Shown: piece by piece, positions 18,266 to 27,390 of the stretch
Position numbering within the stretch: position 1 is the first letter of the stretch
How the letters are laid out: each line of letters starts with the position of its first letter
Assembly: GCF_021404305.1 (NCBI RefSeq)
Contig: NZ_JABFTX010000001.1
Coordinates: 248,001-312,000, forward strand
Origin: Billgrantia ethanolica
Lineage (GTDB): Bacteria; Pseudomonadota; Gammaproteobacteria; Pseudomonadales; Halomonadaceae
Direction: 5' to 3'
Length of the DNA stretch: 64,000 nt
Translations under genes and position numbers: made by a program
The notes under the pieces: model-generated
What the model saw: only the letters and a program-made list of their open reading frames with translations
What the model was told of the DNA's origin: nothing
Databases searched by the model: none

Positions 18266-18574
18266 TCAGGCTCGTGGGATTTCGGGATAGCTCAGGGCGG
18301 TACGCAGCCGCTCGGCGTGCTCTTTCACCCAGGTGGGATCGATCGGACCCCAGTCGACGATGGCGTAGCCCCCGCTATTGTGACGTTCGCCAGGTGCCGG
18401 TCGAAATTCGCAGCGGATGTCCAGTTCCTCCAGGGCCTTGAGTGTGTCCTGGGCGGTGCGGCGGGGCATGCCGGTGGCGTTGACGATGGCCGGGACGCTG
18501 CTGATGCCGCACTCGATCAGGTGGGCCAGGTACAGGCGGCGATAGAAGCTGGACTGGGTCTTGCTAAGGGTCAT
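18266..18574 (-). CDS. Small winged-helix protein
   Basis: About 102 residues from ATG 18574 (AGGT upstream); an in-frame ATG at 18610 would add 12 residues. The region FYRRLYLAHLIECGISSVPAIVNATGMPRRTAQ, split around residue 20, looks like a winged helix-turn-helix, followed by KALEELDI and a C-terminal GGYAIVDWGPI wing. It may belong to the uncharacterised HTH_43 type; that needs a profile search. The role is unknown. It precedes the lipoprotein hydrolase gene and could regulate it. Confidence 0.72.
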   Translation of the reverse strand: MTLSKTQSSFYRRLYLAHLIECGISSVPAIVNATGMPRRTAQDTLKALEELDIRCEFRPAPGERHNSGGYAIVDWGPIDPTWVKEHAERLRTALSYPEIPRA

Positions 18575-18755
18575 GGTTACCTGCGAATGAAGAGGTGGGT
18601 CTGGCAACATCTACTCGCCCATAGCATAGCGCCGGGACATGAGCTTCCACCAGCCGGCTACGGGATGTCATTCTCGGCTTCATCTCCTACATTGAAAGGC
18701 ATGGAATGCTCTCGCCGCAGCTTTTTGGAGCGGCGCATCGACAGGGAGGATCAGC

Positions 18756-19016
18756 ATGACAGTCAAACAGGTAAGCGAAGCGGAGCTGCTGTCCCAGGTG
18801 GGGCGCTGCATGTTCGGTGAGCGGGTGGTAGTCGAGCGCGAGGGGAAACGCTTCTCGGCTCGTATCCAGCATGTGGGTGCCACGGGGGTCAAGGTAGTGC
18901 CTGAAACCACGCTGATGGAGCATGACGGAGCACCCGGAGACATCAACGGGGTTACCGTCGCCTATGCCGACATCCAAGAGGTCGAGGTCGACGGCATTAC
19001 CTACCGATTGTCATGA
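18756..19016 (+). CDS. Conserved-looking small protein of unknown function
   Basis: 86 residues, acidic, predicted mostly beta (VVVEREGKRFSARIQHVG, GVKVVPETTL, VTVAYADIQEVEVDG), with no signal peptide or membrane helix. GGGAGG precedes the ATG at good spacing, and codon use matches neighbouring genes, which supports a real gene. I do not recognise the family. It stands alone on the plus strand between a winged-helix gene and a DciA-like gene, converging on the latter with an 11-nt gap. Confidence 0.7.
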   Translation: MTVKQVSEAELLSQVGRCMFGERVVVEREGKRFSARIQHVGATGVKVVPETTLMEHDGAPGDINGVTVAYADIQEVEVDGITYRLS

Positions 19017-19027
19017 AGAAGCTGTTG

Positions 19028-19513
19028 TTAGGGCGACTCGTCACCGTGCTTGGCATGGGAGGCGAGTCGCTCGAGGGCTCGCTTGAGGCGCGGATCCTCG
19101 ACGTCGGCGGCGCAGGCGGAGATCTCATCGGCAGCCGGGGCGGGCAGCTGCCTGACCTGCCGCGGCGGCACCTTGAGCGGCCGTACGGGACGTACCTTGA
19201 GGCTGAAGCCCGTGACGGCGGCAAATTCCGGCAAGCGGTGCAGCAGCTCGATCAGGCGCGGCTGCTCGTAGCGTAGCCAGGTCAGCCATACGGCGCGGTC
19301 GGTCAGCAGCGTCAGCTTGCCGTCGCGAAAGCCGCCGACGAAGACGTGCTCGCGCACCTCATCCGGCAGATGGTCGCGCAGGTGTTGCTGGGCCTTGCCG
19401 ATCAGACGTGCCGTACGCATCAGCGGCGCCAGCTCGCCGTTGCCTCCGAGGAGGCGCGACATGGGCTGTGCTCGCGAGCGCTTAACCTTTATACTCATGT
19501 GCTTGTTTCTCAT
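19028..19513 (-). CDS. DUF721/DciA-like protein
   Basis: 161 residues. The middle part (VFVGGFRDGKLTLLTDRAVWLTWLRYEQPRLIELLHR, about 57-93) matches the DUF721 domain, which in many bacteria is DciA, the loader of replicative helicase DnaB. A DUF721 gene near secA is common in gammaproteobacteria, supporting the call. The C-terminus is a charged tail. The start is uncertain: ATG 19513 has GGGAAG very close, ATG 19498 has only a weak GAGA, and a later M-S-R-L-L-G start is also possible. Confidence 0.78.
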   Translation of the reverse strand: MRNKHMSIKVKRSRAQPMSRLLGGNGELAPLMRTARLIGKAQQHLRDHLPDEVREHVFVGGFRDGKLTLLTDRAVWLTWLRYEQPRLIELLHRLPEFAAVTGFSLKVRPVRPLKVPPRQVRQLPAPAADEISACAADVEDPRLKRALERLASHAKHGDESP

Positions 19514-19558
19514 CTTCCCAACACGGCAAGCCTAGCACGCTCGGAGATCAGCGACAGC

Positions 19559-19954
19559 ATGACCGCCGCCCCGCCACAGGATCGTAGTGTCGCCAGCCCT
19601 TCGGCTGCGACGACACGCTGTCGACAGCGTTCGCGCTGGTGGCTCGCCGGCCTGCTGGTCAGCTGTCTGCTGCCGGCCGGCTTGACCCAGGCGGAAACCC
19701 TGCGCCTGGCCGAGCGTGTCGTCCAGACCTGCATTCTCGCACCGACGCTTATGCGCGCCCGCTGCCGCTATGTGGCCCGTCGGCGTGCGCTGCCACACTG
19801 GCCGCGGCGTCGGCCGGTGGCGCAGGTCAGGAAGGCCGTCGGCCCACCGCGGGCGCTGCCGCAGCGCCGCTGGGCGGCCGACCATGACGTGCTCACGCGG
19901 CGTGGCCCACCTCTTGCGTATCGCCTTCACCAAGCCAACTCTTCCTGCCGCTGA
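19559..19954 (+). CDS. Small exported protein upstream of secA (SecM-like candidate)
   Basis: 131 residues. After a charged start (RCRQRSR) there is a hydrophobic core of about 16 residues (27-42) and a TQA cleavage site before ETLRL, so a Sec signal peptide is likely; LVSC at 33-36 could also be read as a lipobox, though more hydrophobic residues follow. The mature part is Arg- and Pro-rich and ends 13 residues after R-G-P-P-L-A (R115 to A120). Codon third positions look coding. The gene ends 62 nt before secA on the same strand, the position of secM in E. coli. No sequence homology to SecM is claimed. A minus-strand reading frame overlaps it but has no supporting features. Confidence 0.55.
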   Translation: MTAAPPQDRSVASPSAATTRCRQRSRWWLAGLLVSCLLPAGLTQAETLRLAERVVQTCILAPTLMRARCRYVARRRALPHWPRRRPVAQVRKAVGPPRALPQRRWAADHDVLTRRGPPLAYRLHQANSSCR

Positions 19955-20016
19955 CCGCAGCCCCTCGATGGGTGCCCGGGTCATCGGCTGAATGCGACAC
20001 GCAGATTGGACGTTCC

Positions 20017-22755
20017 ATGATCAATACTCTTTTACGCAAGGTCGTCGGTTCCAAGAACGATCGTGAAGTCAAGCGCATGCAGCGCCAGGTCCAGCAGATC
20101 AACGCCCTGGAGCCGCAGTACGAATCCCTCGACGATGCCGCGCTCCAGGCGCGTACCGATGAGTTCCGTACACGCCTGGCCAACGGCGAGAGCCTCGACT
20201 CCCTGCTGCCCGAAGCCTTCGCCACCGTGCGCGAGGCCAGTAAGCGGGTGATGAGCATGCGTCACTTCGACGTGCAGATGGTCGGCGGCATGACCCTGCA
20301 CCGCGGCCGCATCGCCGAGATGAAGACCGGCGAGGGCAAGACGCTGGTGGCCACCCTGGCGGTCTATCTCAACGCCCTGCCGGGCGAGGGCGTGCACGTG
20401 GTGACCGTCAACGACTACCTGGCGCGGCGCGACGCCGAGTGGATGCGCCCGCTTTACGAATTCCTGGGCCTCTCGGTGGGCATCATCTTCGCCGGGCAGA
20501 CCTCCGAGGAGAAGCGCGCCGCCTACGCCTGCGACATCACCTACGGCACCAACAACGAGTACGGCTTCGATTATCTGCGCGACAATATGGCCTTCTCGCT
20601 GGAGGACAAGGTCCAGCGCGGGCTGAGCTTCGCCATCATCGACGAGGTCGACTCCATCCTCATCGACGAGGCGCGTACGCCGCTGATCATCTCCGGCGCC
20701 GTGGACGAGAACACCGAACTCTACAAGGTGGTCGACCGCCTGGCGGCCCAGTTGGAGAGAGGTGAGGTCTCGGAGGATGCCGATGCTCCCATCGAAGGCG
20801 ACTTCGTGCTCGAGGAGAAGCAGAAGCAGGTCGAGATCACCGAGGCGGGTCACAACAAGGTGGAAGAGCTGATGCGCGCCGAGGGGCTGCTCGGCGCCGA
20901 CGATTCGCTCTACGCCGCCCAGAACCTCAACCTGCTGCATCACATGCATTCGGCACTGCGTGCGCGGCACCTCTACCATCGTGACGTCGACTACATCGTC
21001 GCCAACAACCAGGTGGTGATCGTCGACGAGCACACCGGCCGCACCATGCCGGGGCGCCGCTGGTCCGAGGGCCTGCACCAGGCGGTGGAGGCCAAGGAGG
21101 GGGTGCCGGTACAGCGCGAGAGCCAGACCCTGGCCTCGACCACCTTCCAGAACTACTTCCGCCTCTACCACAAGCTGGCCGGCATGACCGGTACCGCCGA
21201 TACCGAAGCCTTTGAATTTCGCCAGATCTACGGTCTGGACGTCATCGTCATCCCGACCAACCGGCCGCTGGTGCGTCGCGACCTCAACGATCTGGTCTAC
21301 CTCACGGGAGAGGAGAAGTACGAGGCGATCATCAACGACGTCAAGGCCGAGACCGAGGCCGGACGCCCGGTGCTGGTGGGCACCGCCTCCATCGAGACCT
21401 CCGAGTACCTCGCCGGGCTGATGAAGCAGGCCGGACTCAACTTCAACGTGCTCAACGCCAAGCAGCACCAGAGCGAAGCCGAGATCATCGCCCAGGCCGG
21501 ACGTCCGGGTGCCATCACCATTGCCACCAACATGGCCGGTCGCGGTACCGATATCGTACTGGGCGGTAACTGGGAGGCCGAGGCGGCCAAGCTCGAGAAT
21601 CCCAGCGAGGATCAGATCGCACAACTGCGCGAGGAGTGGCGGGTGCGTCACCAGGCGGTGCTGGAGGCCGGCGGCCTGCACGTGATCGGCTCCGAGCGTC
21701 ACGAGTCGCGGCGTATCGACAACCAGCTGCGTGGACGTGCCGGCCGTCAGGGCGACCCGGGTTCGACGCGTTTCTTCCTCTCCATGGAAGACAGCCTGAT
21801 GCGTCTGTTCGGCTCCGACCGCGTACAGCGCATGATGAAGGCGCTGGGGCTGGAACGCGGCGAGGCCATCGAGCACAAGATGGTGACCAACGCCGTTGAG
21901 CGGGCCCAAAAGAAGGTCGAGAGCCGCAACTTCGACATCCGTAAGCAGCTGCTCGAGTACGACGACGTGGCCAACGATCAGCGCCGCGTGATCTACGAGC
22001 AGCGCAACGAGATTCTGGCCGCCGAGGACGTCTCCCAGAACGTGCTGGGCATCCGTGACGAGGTGCTGGATCTGGCCGTCAGCGAGTTCGTGCCACCCCA
22101 GAGCCTGCCAGAGCAGTGGGACCTGGCCGGCCTGCAGGAACATCTCAAGACCGAGTTCAATCTCGAGGCACCGGTGGTCGAGTGGTCCGCAGCGGATGAG
22201 CGCTTCCACGAGGAGCAACTGCGCGAGCGTCTGCACGAGATGCACCGCAAGGCCTATCAGGAGAAGGTAGACATCGCCGGCGAGGAGCTCATCCGTCGCT
22301 TCGAGAAGCAGATTATGCTGCAAGTGCTCGACACGCGCTGGAAGGAGCACCTGCAGTCGATGGATCATCTGCGTCGTGGTATCCATCTACGCGGCTATGC
22401 TCAGAAGAATCCCAAGCAGGAGTACAAGCGCGAGTCGTTCGAGCTGTTCCAGACCCTGCTGACCAATATCAAGGCCGATATCACGCGTATCACCAGCCAC
22501 GTGCACGTGCGCCGACCCGAGGAGGTCGACGAACTCGAACGTCAGCGGCGCGAGGCGTTGGAGAGGGAGAAGGCTGCCGCTGCCAGCCGTCACGATGCCC
22601 CCGAACTCGACGGAGAGGAGCAGGCGGGCGCCGCGACCGCTCCGGCGGGCGATGGGCGCCCGGTACGCCGCGAGGGGCCCAAGGTGGGGCGTAACGACCC
22701 CTGTCCCTGTGGCTCGGGCAAGAAGTACAAGCAGTGCTGCGGCCAGCTGAGCTGA
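20017..22755 (+). CDS. secA: Preprotein translocase ATPase SecA
   Basis: Motor of the SecYEG export channel, 912 residues. Walker A MKTGEGKT is at 102-109 and Walker B DEVD at 209-212; the preprotein cross-linking and helical scaffold regions are intact, and the C-terminal zinc-binding SEC-C motif (C-P-C, then C-C near residues 894-909) is present for SecB and ribosome contact. ATG 20017 gives the standard N-terminus [12 protein letters not shown]; the RBS is weak (TTGGA), which would suit regulation at translation. It follows the small exported ORF by 62 nt and precedes argJ by 63 nt. Confidence 0.98.
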   Translation: MINTLLRKVVGSKNDREVKRMQRQVQQINALEPQYESLDDAALQARTDEFRTRLANGESLDSLLPEAFATVREASKRVMSMRHFDVQMVGGMTLHRGRIAEMKTGEGKTLVATLAVYLNALPGEGVHVVTVNDYLARRDAEWMRPLYEFLGLSVGIIFAGQTSEEKRAAYACDITYGTNNEYGFDYLRDNMAFSLEDKVQRGLSFAIIDEVDSILIDEARTPLIISGAVDENTELYKVVDRLAAQLERGEVSEDADAPIEGDFVLEEKQKQVEITEAGHNKVEELMRAEGLLGADDSLYAAQNLNLLHHMHSALRARHLYHRDVDYIVANNQVVIVDEHTGRTMPGRRWSEGLHQAVEAKEGVPVQRESQTLASTTFQNYFRLYHKLAGMTGTADTEAFEFRQIYGLDVIVIPTNRPLVRRDLNDLVYLTGEEKYEAIINDVKAETEAGRPVLVGTASIETSEYLAGLMKQAGLNFNVLNAKQHQSEAEIIAQAGRPGAITIATNMAGRGTDIVLGGNWEAEAAKLENPSEDQIAQLREEWRVRHQAVLEAGGLHVIGSERHESRRIDNQLRGRAGRQGDPGSTRFFLSMEDSLMRLFGSDRVQRMMKALGLERGEAIEHKMVTNAVERAQKKVESRNFDIRKQLLEYDDVANDQRRVIYEQRNEILAAEDVSQNVLGIRDEVLDLAVSEFVPPQSLPEQWDLAGLQEHLKTEFNLEAPVVEWSAADERFHEEQLRERLHEMHRKAYQEKVDIAGEELIRRFEKQIMLQVLDTRWKEHLQSMDHLRRGIHLRGYAQKNPKQEYKRESFELFQTLLTNIKADITRITSHVHVRRPEEVDELERQRREALEREKAAAASRHDAPELDGEEQAGAATAPAGDGRPVRREGPKVGRNDPCPCGSGKKYKQCCGQLS

Positions 22756-22818
22756 TCCGGAACCTGCGAGCGCAGCGCATGCCGTAACTGCTCCAACTAA
22801 CTGAGGAGTCACCATTTC

Positions 22819-24048
22819 ATGGCAGTGGGTGAGACACGTTTTCCGGTCATGCCGGTCATTGAAGGGCTGCGTCTGGGCACCGCCATGGCTGGTATCAAGA
22901 AGCCTGGGCGGCGCGATCTGGTAGTGATCGAGATCCCCGAGGGCGCCAAGGTGGCGGGCAGTTTCACCCTCAATGCTTTCTGTGCCGCCCCGGTGACGGT
23001 GGCCAAGCAGCACCTGGCCGAGTGCCAGGCCCGCTGTGAGGGGGTTCGTCTGCTGGTGATCAATACCGGCAATGCCAATGCCGGTACCGGCGAAATCGGC
23101 CTCCGCGATGCCCGGGCGACCTGCGCCGAGCTCGCCCGGCTCGCCGGGGTGCCGGCCGAAAGCGTGCTGCCATTCTCCACCGGGGTGATCGGCGAGCCGC
23201 TGCCCATGGAGCGGTTGCTGTCTGGTTTGCCCCAGGCGCTGGAGTCGCTGAGTGCGGATGCCGGGGCCTGGCAGCAGGCCGGTGAAGGTATCCTGACCAC
23301 CGATACGCGAGCCAAGGGCGCCAGCGTGACCCTGGAGATGGGCGAGCACACGGTCACCATCAATGGCATCAGCAAGGGCTCGGGCATGATCAAGCCCAAC
23401 ATGGCGACCATGCTGGCCTTCGTCGCGACCGATGCGAACATCGAGCAGGCGCTGCTCGATGTGCTGCTGCGCGAGACGGTGGACCGCTCGTTCAACTGCA
23501 TCAGTGTGGATGGCGACACCTCCACCAATGACGCCTGCATGCTGATCGCCACTGGCCGCGGTGCCACGGTGGCCAGCGAGGACCAGGTGGCGATCTTCCG
23601 CAACGGCCTGCAGCGGGTCATGACCGAGCTGGCTCAGGCCATCGTCCGCGATGGCGAGGGCGCGACCAAGTTCGTCACCCTGCAGGTGCAGGAAGCGGCC
23701 ACACGCCAAGAGGCGCTGGACGTGGCCTTCACCGTGGCGCACTCGCCGCTGGTGAAGACGGCGCTGTTCGCTTCGGACGCCAACTGGGGACGTATCCTGG
23801 CGGCAGTGGGGCGTGCGCCGCTGCACGATTTCGACGTCGGTCGGGTGACCATCGACCTCGGCGAAGTGCGTCTGGTGGAGCAGGGTGGTCGTGCCACCAG
23901 CTACACCGAGGAGGATGGCAGCCGGGTGATGGGCGAAGAGGAAATCGTGATTCGTATTGCATTGGGGCGGGGCGAGGAGGGGGCCACCGTGTGGACCACC
24001 GACCTGTCTCACGACTACGTCAGTATCAACGCCGACTATCGCAGCTAG
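22819..24048 (+). CDS. argJ: Bifunctional glutamate N-acetyltransferase/ornithine acetyltransferase ArgJ
   Basis: Arginine biosynthesis enzyme that transfers the acetyl group from N-acetylornithine to glutamate. The 409-residue proenzyme self-cleaves between Ala196 and Thr197 in KPNMATMLAF, giving alpha and beta chains; the Thr nucleophile is present. Other family motifs are NTGNANAGTG, FSTGVIGE, DGDTSTND and the C-terminal YVSINADYRS. TGAGGAG precedes the ATG. The secA-argJ-mutT order is typical of pseudomonads and halomonads. Confidence 0.97.
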   Translation: MAVGETRFPVMPVIEGLRLGTAMAGIKKPGRRDLVVIEIPEGAKVAGSFTLNAFCAAPVTVAKQHLAECQARCEGVRLLVINTGNANAGTGEIGLRDARATCAELARLAGVPAESVLPFSTGVIGEPLPMERLLSGLPQALESLSADAGAWQQAGEGILTTDTRAKGASVTLEMGEHTVTINGISKGSGMIKPNMATMLAFVATDANIEQALLDVLLRETVDRSFNCISVDGDTSTNDACMLIATGRGATVASEDQVAIFRNGLQRVMTELAQAIVRDGEGATKFVTLQVQEAATRQEALDVAFTVAHSPLVKTALFASDANWGRILAAVGRAPLHDFDVGRVTIDLGEVRLVEQGGRATSYTEEDGSRVMGEEEIVIRIALGRGEEGATVWTTDLSHDYVSINADYRS

Positions 24049-24118
24049 ACCAAGAAGTCGCGAGGCGAGAACGATACCCGCGCCGAGCGTTCGGTGCGGG
24101 ACCAGCGGGTAGGAGTCA

Positions 24119-25087
24119 ATGAACGTAATGGTGAAGAGACGGGTGCACGTGGCGGCTGCCGCCATCATCAGCAGCGATGGTGAGAAAGCACTCATCGCTC
24201 GTCGCCCCTCCAACGTCGATCACGGCGGGTTGTGGGAATTCCCCGGGGGCAAGCTGGCGCCTTACGAGACCGGCCTGGAGGGGCTCAAGCGCGAGCTCCA
24301 CGAGGAGCTCGGGGTGGAGATCAAGCGTGCCCAGCCGCTGATCCGTATCCATCACGAGTATCCGGACAAGCACATTCTGCTCGATGTCTGGCAGGTGCAC
24401 GAGTTCAGCGGTGAGCCGTTCGGCCGTGAAGGTCAGGCGATACGCTGGGTGCCGCTCGATGAGCTGGTCAACTATCCGTTCCCGGCGGCCAACCTGCCGA
24501 TCCTGCAGGCGGTGATGCTGCCCACCGAGTACCTCATCACCGCCGAGGAGGCCGACGAGACGGCCTTCGATGCCTGCCTCGAGCGTGCCTTGGTGGAGGA
24601 TGGCGTACGGCTGGTGCAACTGCGTGCCAAGACGCTGGACGAAGCGGCTTATCTGGCCCGCGCCGAGCGTGCCCTGGAGCTTTGTCGTCGCCACGGCGCC
24701 CGCCTGCTGCTCAATGCCGATCCAGCTCTGCTGGACAGGGTGGAAGCCGACGGCGTGCACCTCACCAGCGAGCGGCTGATGAGTCTCGAGCGTCGCCCCA
24801 TCGCCGAGGACAAGTGGCTGGCGGCCTCCACCCACGACCGCAAGCAGCTTGGCCAGGCGGCTCGTATCGGCTGCGACTTCGTCACGCTTTCGCCGCTGCG
24901 TACCACGCCGTCGCACCCTGAGGTGGCGCCGATGGGCTGGCACGACTTCCAGCAGATGGTGGAGCGTGCCGCCATGCCGGTGTTCGCGCTGGGCGGGATG
25001 TCCCGCTTCGACGCCAACCACGCCCGCGCCGTGGGTGCCCAGGGCATCGCCTCGATCCGTGATTTCTGGAAAGCACCGGACGCCTGA
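24119..25087 (+). CDS. mutT: Nudix hydrolase (MutT)-ThiE-like fusion protein
   Basis: Two-domain protein of 322 residues. The N-terminal half (1-130) carries the Nudix box G-X5-E-X7-R-E-L-H-E-E-L-G-V preceded by LWEFPGGK, as in MutT, which hydrolyses 8-oxo-dGTP. The C-terminal half (about 145-320) has a thiamine-phosphate-synthase (ThiE/TenI-like) barrel: VQLRAKT, LNADP, DGVHLTS and FALGGM. This fusion is known in gammaproteobacteria and the role of the second domain is unclear. TAGGAG precedes ATG 24119. A strong bidirectional terminator follows. Confidence 0.93.
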   Translation: MNVMVKRRVHVAAAAIISSDGEKALIARRPSNVDHGGLWEFPGGKLAPYETGLEGLKRELHEELGVEIKRAQPLIRIHHEYPDKHILLDVWQVHEFSGEPFGREGQAIRWVPLDELVNYPFPAANLPILQAVMLPTEYLITAEEADETAFDACLERALVEDGVRLVQLRAKTLDEAAYLARAERALELCRRHGARLLLNADPALLDRVEADGVHLTSERLMSLERRPIAEDKWLAASTHDRKQLGQAARIGCDFVTLSPLRTTPSHPEVAPMGWHDFQQMVERAAMPVFALGGMSRFDANHARAVGAQGIASIRDFWKAPDA

Positions 25088-25102
25088 GCCTGGCGCTAAA
25101 CG

Positions 25103-25139
25103 AAAAACCCACCGCATGCTTTGGCAGCGGTGGGTTTTT
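25103..25139. terminator. Bidirectional terminator after the Nudix-ThiE gene
   Basis: AAAAACCCACCGC (25103-25115) pairs with GCGGTGGGTTTTT (25127-25139) around an 11-nt loop. A-tract and T-tract on opposite sides allow termination in both directions; the aguAB operon ends about 260 bp away on the minus strand. Confidence 0.9.
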
Positions 25140-25401
25140 CTTTACTAGTCCGACCAATTCCAGCCTGAGCTCTCCCGAGGCTCCGGGGATAGGCCGGAGA
25201 GGAGGTTTTTTGCCATGGGTGAGGAGCACTGCTCCGAACGGGCTGGCCATGGATGGCCAGCACCGGTCCTGCAAGTGGAGCAGGATGCGAGAGCGCAGCA
25301 GGGCAAAAATAGCGCCCAGGGATGGGTTTACAGCGCCTCATCGACGGTCCGGCGCTCCGGGGCCTGTCGCCGGAGCCGCTTGCGCTCCAGGCCCAAGGAT
25401 G
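25140..25401. repeat. Structured intergenic sequence with GGATG-centred hairpins
   Basis: Together with the preceding terminator this fills a gap of over 300 bp. Hairpins include GCTGGCCAT-GG-ATGGCCAGC (25242-25261). Three modules are each centred on GGATG (near 25251, 25283 and 25320). TTTTTGCC (25207-25214) and GGCAAAAA (25302-25309) bracket the middle part. No convincing ORF. It looks like a dispersed intergenic repeat, but no second copy is in this window. Confidence 0.45.
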
Positions 25402-26304
25402 TCAATCCCGGTAGCGCCGGGTCAGATCGCCATAGGCGTCGATGCGGCGGTCGCGCAGGTAGGGCCAGATACGCCGCACGTCCTCGCAGCGGCTCATGTC
25501 GAGCGTGACCAGCATACGCTCGGCCTTGGTGCCGGCGTGGGCCAGCAGCTCGCCCTGAGGGCCGGCGACGAAGCTGCCGCCCCAGAAGTCGATGCCTTCG
25601 CCCACGCCGGAGTGGTCCGGTTCGTGGCCGACGCGATTGGCAACCACCACCGGCAGTCCGTTGGCCACCGCATGGCTGCGCTGGATCAGCGTCCAGGCCT
25701 CCTTCTGGCGTGCCTTCTCGCCGTCGTCGTCGGAAGGGCTCCAGCCGATGGCGGTGGGGTAGAGCAGCACTTCCGCCCCGGCCAGGGCCATCAGGCGCGC
25801 CGCCTCCGGGTACCACTGGTCCCAACATACCAGCAAGCCCAGACGGCCCACCGAGGTGTCAATGGGCTGGAAGCCCTGCTTGCGGCTGTCGTCCTGATCG
25901 CCCGGGGCGAAGTAGAACTTCTCGTAGAAGCCCGGGTCGTCGGGGATATGCATCTTGCGGTACACGCCGACCCGGCCCCGGTCGCCGTCGTAGACCACGG
26001 CGGTGTTGTGGTAGAGGCCCGGAGCGCGGCGCTCGAACAGCGAGCCCACCAGCACGATGCCGAGCTCCGCGGCGAGTGCCGCCAGGCGCTGGCCTGTGGG
26101 GCCGTCCAGCGGTTCTGCCAGGTCGAACAGTTCGGTGTCTTCGTACTGGCAGAAGTAGTGCGTGGCATGCAGCTCCTGCAGCAGCACCAGCTCGGCGCCG
26201 GCGGCAGCCAGCTCGCGCACGCCGGCCTCGCTCTCGGCCAGGCTCTTGCTCTTGTCGGGCCAGGCGGGTTGCTGGACCAGGCCGACCTTGAGGGTGCGGG
26301 TCAT
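25402..26304 (-). CDS. aguB: N-carbamoylputrescine amidase AguB
   Basis: Nitrilase-superfamily enzyme of 300 residues converting N-carbamoylputrescine to putrescine, CO2 and ammonia. The catalytic triad is visible: Glu in LLQELHATHYF, Lys in YRKMHIPDDPGFYEKFYF and Cys in LLVCWDQWYPEAARL. These contexts are those of AguB rather than other nitrilases. AAGGAGAG precedes the ATG. It overlaps the end of aguA by 4 nt, so both steps of agmatine conversion are translated together. Confidence 0.96.
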   Translation of the reverse strand: MTRTLKVGLVQQPAWPDKSKSLAESEAGVRELAAAGAELVLLQELHATHYFCQYEDTELFDLAEPLDGPTGQRLAALAAELGIVLVGSLFERRAPGLYHNTAVVYDGDRGRVGVYRKMHIPDDPGFYEKFYFAPGDQDDSRKQGFQPIDTSVGRLGLLVCWDQWYPEAARLMALAGAEVLLYPTAIGWSPSDDDGEKARQKEAWTLIQRSHAVANGLPVVVANRVGHEPDHSGVGEGIDFWGGSFVAGPQGELLAHAGTKAERMLVTLDMSRCEDVRRIWPYLRDRRIDAYGDLTRRYRD

Positions 26305-27362
26305 GATGTCTCTCCTTGCTGAGTTGCGACGTTCAGGCTGCCCTGGGGGAGCTGCATGGTCAGGCAGTGCAGGCTGCCGTGCTGGCGGATCACGCTCAGG
26401 CAGTCGATCGGCACGATATCGCGGTCGGGGAAGGCGGAGGCCAGGGCGACGAGCGCCCGGCTGTCGGCGGCGTCACCATAGACAGGCACCAGCACCGCGG
26501 AGTTCACGATCAGGAAGTTGGCGTAGGTGGCCGGCAACCGGTGGCCGTCCACCGGATCGAAGCAGGGGCGTGGCCACGGCAGAGGCACCAGTCGATAGGG
26601 CTCGCCATCGCTGCGGCGCAGCGCCTGGAGCTCGGCTTCCATGGCGGCCAGGGCCGGGTAGTGCGGATCGGACTCGTCGTCGCAGCGTACATAGGCGATG
26701 GTGGCCGGGTCGCAGAAACGCGCCAGGGTGTCCACGTGGCTGTCGGTGTCGTCGCCTTCCAGATGGCCATGGGCCAGCCACAGTACCCGTTCGACGCCGA
26801 AGTCGGCCTTGAGCAGGGCTTCCACCGCCTCGCGGTCGAGGTGCGGGTTGCGGTTGGGGTTGAGCAGGCAGGCCTCGGTGGTGAGCAGGGTGCCTTCGCC
26901 GTCGGTTTCGATGGCACCGCCTTCGAGCACCACGTCACGGCTTTCCACCGGGCAGGCGTAAGCGTCGAGTTCGGCCAGCTTCCGCGTCAGCTCGTTATCG
27001 CGCCCGGCCTCGAACTTGCCGCCCCAGCCGGTGAAGACGTAGTCGAGCAGAACGGGGCTGCCGTCGCGCTCGATGGCGATGGGGCCGTGGTCCCGCGCCC
27101 AGGTGTCGTCGGCGTCGGCCACCGCGAGGTGCAGGCGCGAGGCCTCGACGCCCAGATTGGCGAAGCGCTGGGAAAGATGTACGCGGGTGGCGGCATCGGG
27201 TACCGCGATCAACACGTGCTGATAGCGCGTGATGGCGACCACCATGGCTTCCATGGTGGCCTCGATGCGCTCGAGAAGAGGCGCCCAGTCGCTGGTCGGA
27301 GTGGGCCAGGTGAGCTGGACGGCATCCTGGGGGTGCCATTCGGGGAGCAGGCGGTTGGCCAT
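26301..27362 (-). CDS. aguA: Agmatine deiminase AguA
   Basis: Porphyromonas-type peptidylarginine-deiminase-family enzyme of 353 residues converting agmatine to N-carbamoylputrescine. Motifs: LPEWHPQDAVQLTWP at the N-terminus, WARDHGPI, LEGGAIETDGEGTLL, GHLEGDDTDSHVD and the catalytic Cys in HGSLHCLT near residue 335. ATG 27362 is preferred over a TTG two codons upstream because AGAGG lies 8 nt before it. aguB overlaps its stop. A MITE-like element begins about 28 nt upstream of the start, so the promoter may lie within or beyond that element. Confidence 0.96.
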   Translation of the reverse strand: MANRLLPEWHPQDAVQLTWPTPTSDWAPLLERIEATMEAMVVAITRYQHVLIAVPDAATRVHLSQRFANLGVEASRLHLAVADADDTWARDHGPIAIERDGSPVLLDYVFTGWGGKFEAGRDNELTRKLAELDAYACPVESRDVVLEGGAIETDGEGTLLTTEACLLNPNRNPHLDREAVEALLKADFGVERVLWLAHGHLEGDDTDSHVDTLARFCDPATIAYVRCDDESDPHYPALAAMEAELQALRRSDGEPYRLVPLPWPRPCFDPVDGHRLPATYANFLIVNSAVLVPVYGDAADSRALVALASAFPDRDIVPIDCLSVIRQHGSLHCLTMQLPQGSLNVATQQGETS

Positions 27363-27390
27363 GAGCAAAGCCTCTTGAGTCGCGTCTTAG

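Noticed and set aside
19532..19984. Minus-strand frame overlapping the small exported ORF
   Set aside because: No signal peptide, no RBS and Arg-rich random-looking sequence; the plus-strand ORF has a signal peptide and coding-like third positions.
20032..22386. 784-residue minus-strand open frame opposite secA
   Set aside because: Antisense frame of a highly conserved gene in GC-rich DNA; no recognisable domain and no ribosome-binding site.
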